This document shows positions 5,840 to 6,495 of a stretch of 6,495 nt of DNA, piece by piece (the stretch's first letter is position 1; the number at the start of each line of letters is the position of its first letter). This DNA comes from an uncultured Eubacterium sp. GTDB lineage: Bacteria > Bacillota_A > Clostridia > Lachnospirales > Lachnospiraceae. Below the pieces are notes generated by a model that was not told the DNA's origin, did no database searches, and worked only from the letters and a program-made list of their open reading frames with translations. Both the position numbers and the translations under genes were made by a program. The DNA lies in assembly GCA_948759685.1 (NCBI GenBank), contig CAQBGY010000191.1, positions 1-6,495 of the forward strand, written 5' to 3'.

Positions 5840-5903
5840 GCATGAAAGACATTACTTCCTTCTTAAGGATAAATCTGCTGTATGAACCAGGAGCAAGAGA
5901 GGG

Positions 5904-6183
5904 CTGATGCCGCATATCCGTCCGGGATGCCGTGTGGACTACGGCGTGGGGGCGCGTCCTTTTTGCAGGGGAAGTAGCCGGGTTCTTAAACCCGATGGGC
6001 GAGGGCATATCTACCGGGATGGAGAGTGGGTACTGCGCCGCCAGTGCAGTCATGGAACATTTCGATAATCCGGAAACAGTCCGGGAGACATACAGGCAAA
6101 GCACGGAAAATCTGAAAGCCTATATGCAGCGCCAGTGGAGCCTTGTCGGGGGAATGGCCGGCACGTTCAGGGAGATGGAATGA
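5904..6183 (+). pseudogene. Truncated, frameshifted C-terminus of an FAD-dependent reductase (geranylgeranyl-reductase-like)
   Basis: From 5904 one frame reads LMPHIRPGCRVDYGVG. After the run of five G residues at 5948-5952 the matching continuation GRVLFAGEVAGFLNPMGEGI lies in another frame, which runs to a TGA at 6181-6183. Removing one G would join them into the conserved C-terminal FAD-binding region (LFAGE-AGFLNPMGEGIS) of the NAD(P)/FAD-dependent oxidoreductase family that includes geranylgeranyl reductases. The N-terminal Rossmann half is absent and no start site exists, so this is a relic. Its GC content is clearly higher than that of the lipoprotein gene that ends 64 bp upstream, which suggests an insertion or deletion joined unrelated DNA near 5840-5900. 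An intact downstream frame beginning GTG at 5932 exists, but it would encode only the domain's tail. Confidence 0.75.
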
Positions 6184-6205
6184 TGTGAGGGAAAAGGGCT
6201 GCTCG

Positions 6206-6308
6206 ATATCTGCAGGCAAAACCCTTATAGGAACACGGAAACTGCTTGTATTATCAAGGAAACCTGCGGGGAGTTTTCGTGATAATATAGGTGTTTCCGT
6301 GTTTGCAT
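6206..6308. repeat. Right array: five copies of the 16-bp repeat
   Basis: Plus units lie at 6206-6221 (ATATCTGCAGGCAAAA), 6227-6242 (ATAGGAACACGGAAAC) and 6248-6263 (GTATTATCAAGGAAAC). Minus units lie at 6273-6288 (GTTTTCGTGATAATAT) and 6293-6308 (GTTTCCGTGTTTGCAT). Steps within each orientation are 21, 21 and 20 bp. The inner opposed pair has a 9-bp centre, as in the central array. The outer arms AACACGGAAAC and GTTTCCGTGTT pair perfectly. Confidence 0.85.
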
Positions 6309-6350
6309 ATGAAAAAACGGTAAAAATAAATGGATAAATGATAAACAAGG

Positions 6351-6376
6351 AAAAGGGCTGTTCATGGCTCTTTTTT
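6351..6376 (+). terminator. Rho-independent terminator, possibly bidirectional
   Basis: AAAAGGGC (6351-6358) pairs with GCTCTTTT (6367-6374), with one G-U pair, around an 8-nt loop. It is followed by a T-run to 6376. The A-run on the left would give a U-tract for transcription entering from the right on the minus strand. Confidence 0.55.
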
Positions 6377-6427
6377 GATTTCCTGAAAAATACTTGTCTT
6401 ATGCCATTGGATAAAAACAGTGAAGTG

Positions 6428-6495
6428 CTACGCAGATTTTTTGTAAGCGTCAAATCGCTCGCCCTCAGTTAAAATGAAGCGTCGCTTAGTTGCGA
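6428..6495 (-). CDS. Possible 3' end of a minus-strand gene, partial
   Basis: On the minus strand one frame is open from the window edge for 21 codons. It encodes ATKRRFILTEGERFDAYKKSA and ends with TAG at 6430-6428. The composition is protein-like, and a terminator hairpin lies about 50 bp beyond the stop in the right direction. It is too short for me to name a family, and an open frame of this length can occur by chance. Confidence 0.25.
   Translation of the reverse strand, partial: ATKRRFILTEGERFDAYKKSA

Larger units (their letters stand above)
6203..6376 (+). repeat. Right copy of the long imperfect direct repeat
   Basis: This is the counterpart of 4901-5064, with about 85% identity over the first 80 bases by hand count. 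It then diverges with small gaps through the A-rich tract and ends in a terminator hairpin. It starts 19 bp after the stop of the reductase relic. Confidence 0.75.

Noticed and set aside
5805..6453. Minus-strand ORFs over the reductase relic and right array
   Set aside because: The plus strand carries a recognisable conserved FAD-binding motif in this stretch, and the minus frames run through repeats without recognisable motifs.
6403..6471. Plus-strand 22-codon ORF starting at the ATG near 6401
   Set aside because: It is short, lacks a ribosome binding site and overlaps a more protein-like minus-strand frame.

Overview
The window looks like an accessory region of a low-GC Firmicute, most likely a gut Clostridia (Lachnospiraceae/Oscillospiraceae type). 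The support is a short holin-like type I toxin with an antisense RNA, Gram-positive Shine-Dalgarno sites and sigma-A promoters, a Gram-positive style lipoprotein, and the end of a clostridial-type FAD-dependent reductase. The genus is inference.

Layout from left to right. Positions 1-217 hold a type I toxin-antitoxin module: a 30-residue membrane peptide faced by a convergent antisense RNA with a near-perfect promoter and a terminator. Positions 218-530 hold no intact gene, but contain phased GGGGTAAA repeats and a C-terminal ORF remnant ending in a strong terminator. Positions 574-633 are a small array of a 16-bp repeat, which includes a perfect 16-bp inverted pair around 8 bp. An AT-rich leader follows, then a single very large gene (839-4600) for a 1253-residue NACHT-WD40 protein. 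This is a STAND NTPase, the architecture of NLR-like immune and anti-phage sensors. The gene is strikingly AT-rich compared with its flanks.

Downstream, 4659-4758 is an eroded version of the same repeats. Positions 4807-5007 are a well-ordered array of ten 16-bp units with mostly 20-21-bp spacing. A lipoprotein gene (5264-5839) with its own sigma-A promoter comes next, then a 5'-truncated, frameshifted end of an FAD-dependent reductase (5904-6183). A second copy of the repeat block lies at 6203-6376. The right edge may hold the 3' end of a minus-strand gene.

The main point is that the NACHT-WD40 gene and the lipoprotein gene each sit between blocks of the same 16-bp repeat, present in both orientations and regularly phased. 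Perfect copies flank the NACHT gene both directly and inversely. This resembles a cassette array, where cargo genes with their own promoters are separated by protein-binding or recombination sites. No recombinase or transposase is visible here, so any mobilising enzyme would be elsewhere. The cassette reading is inference; the repeats themselves are directly visible.
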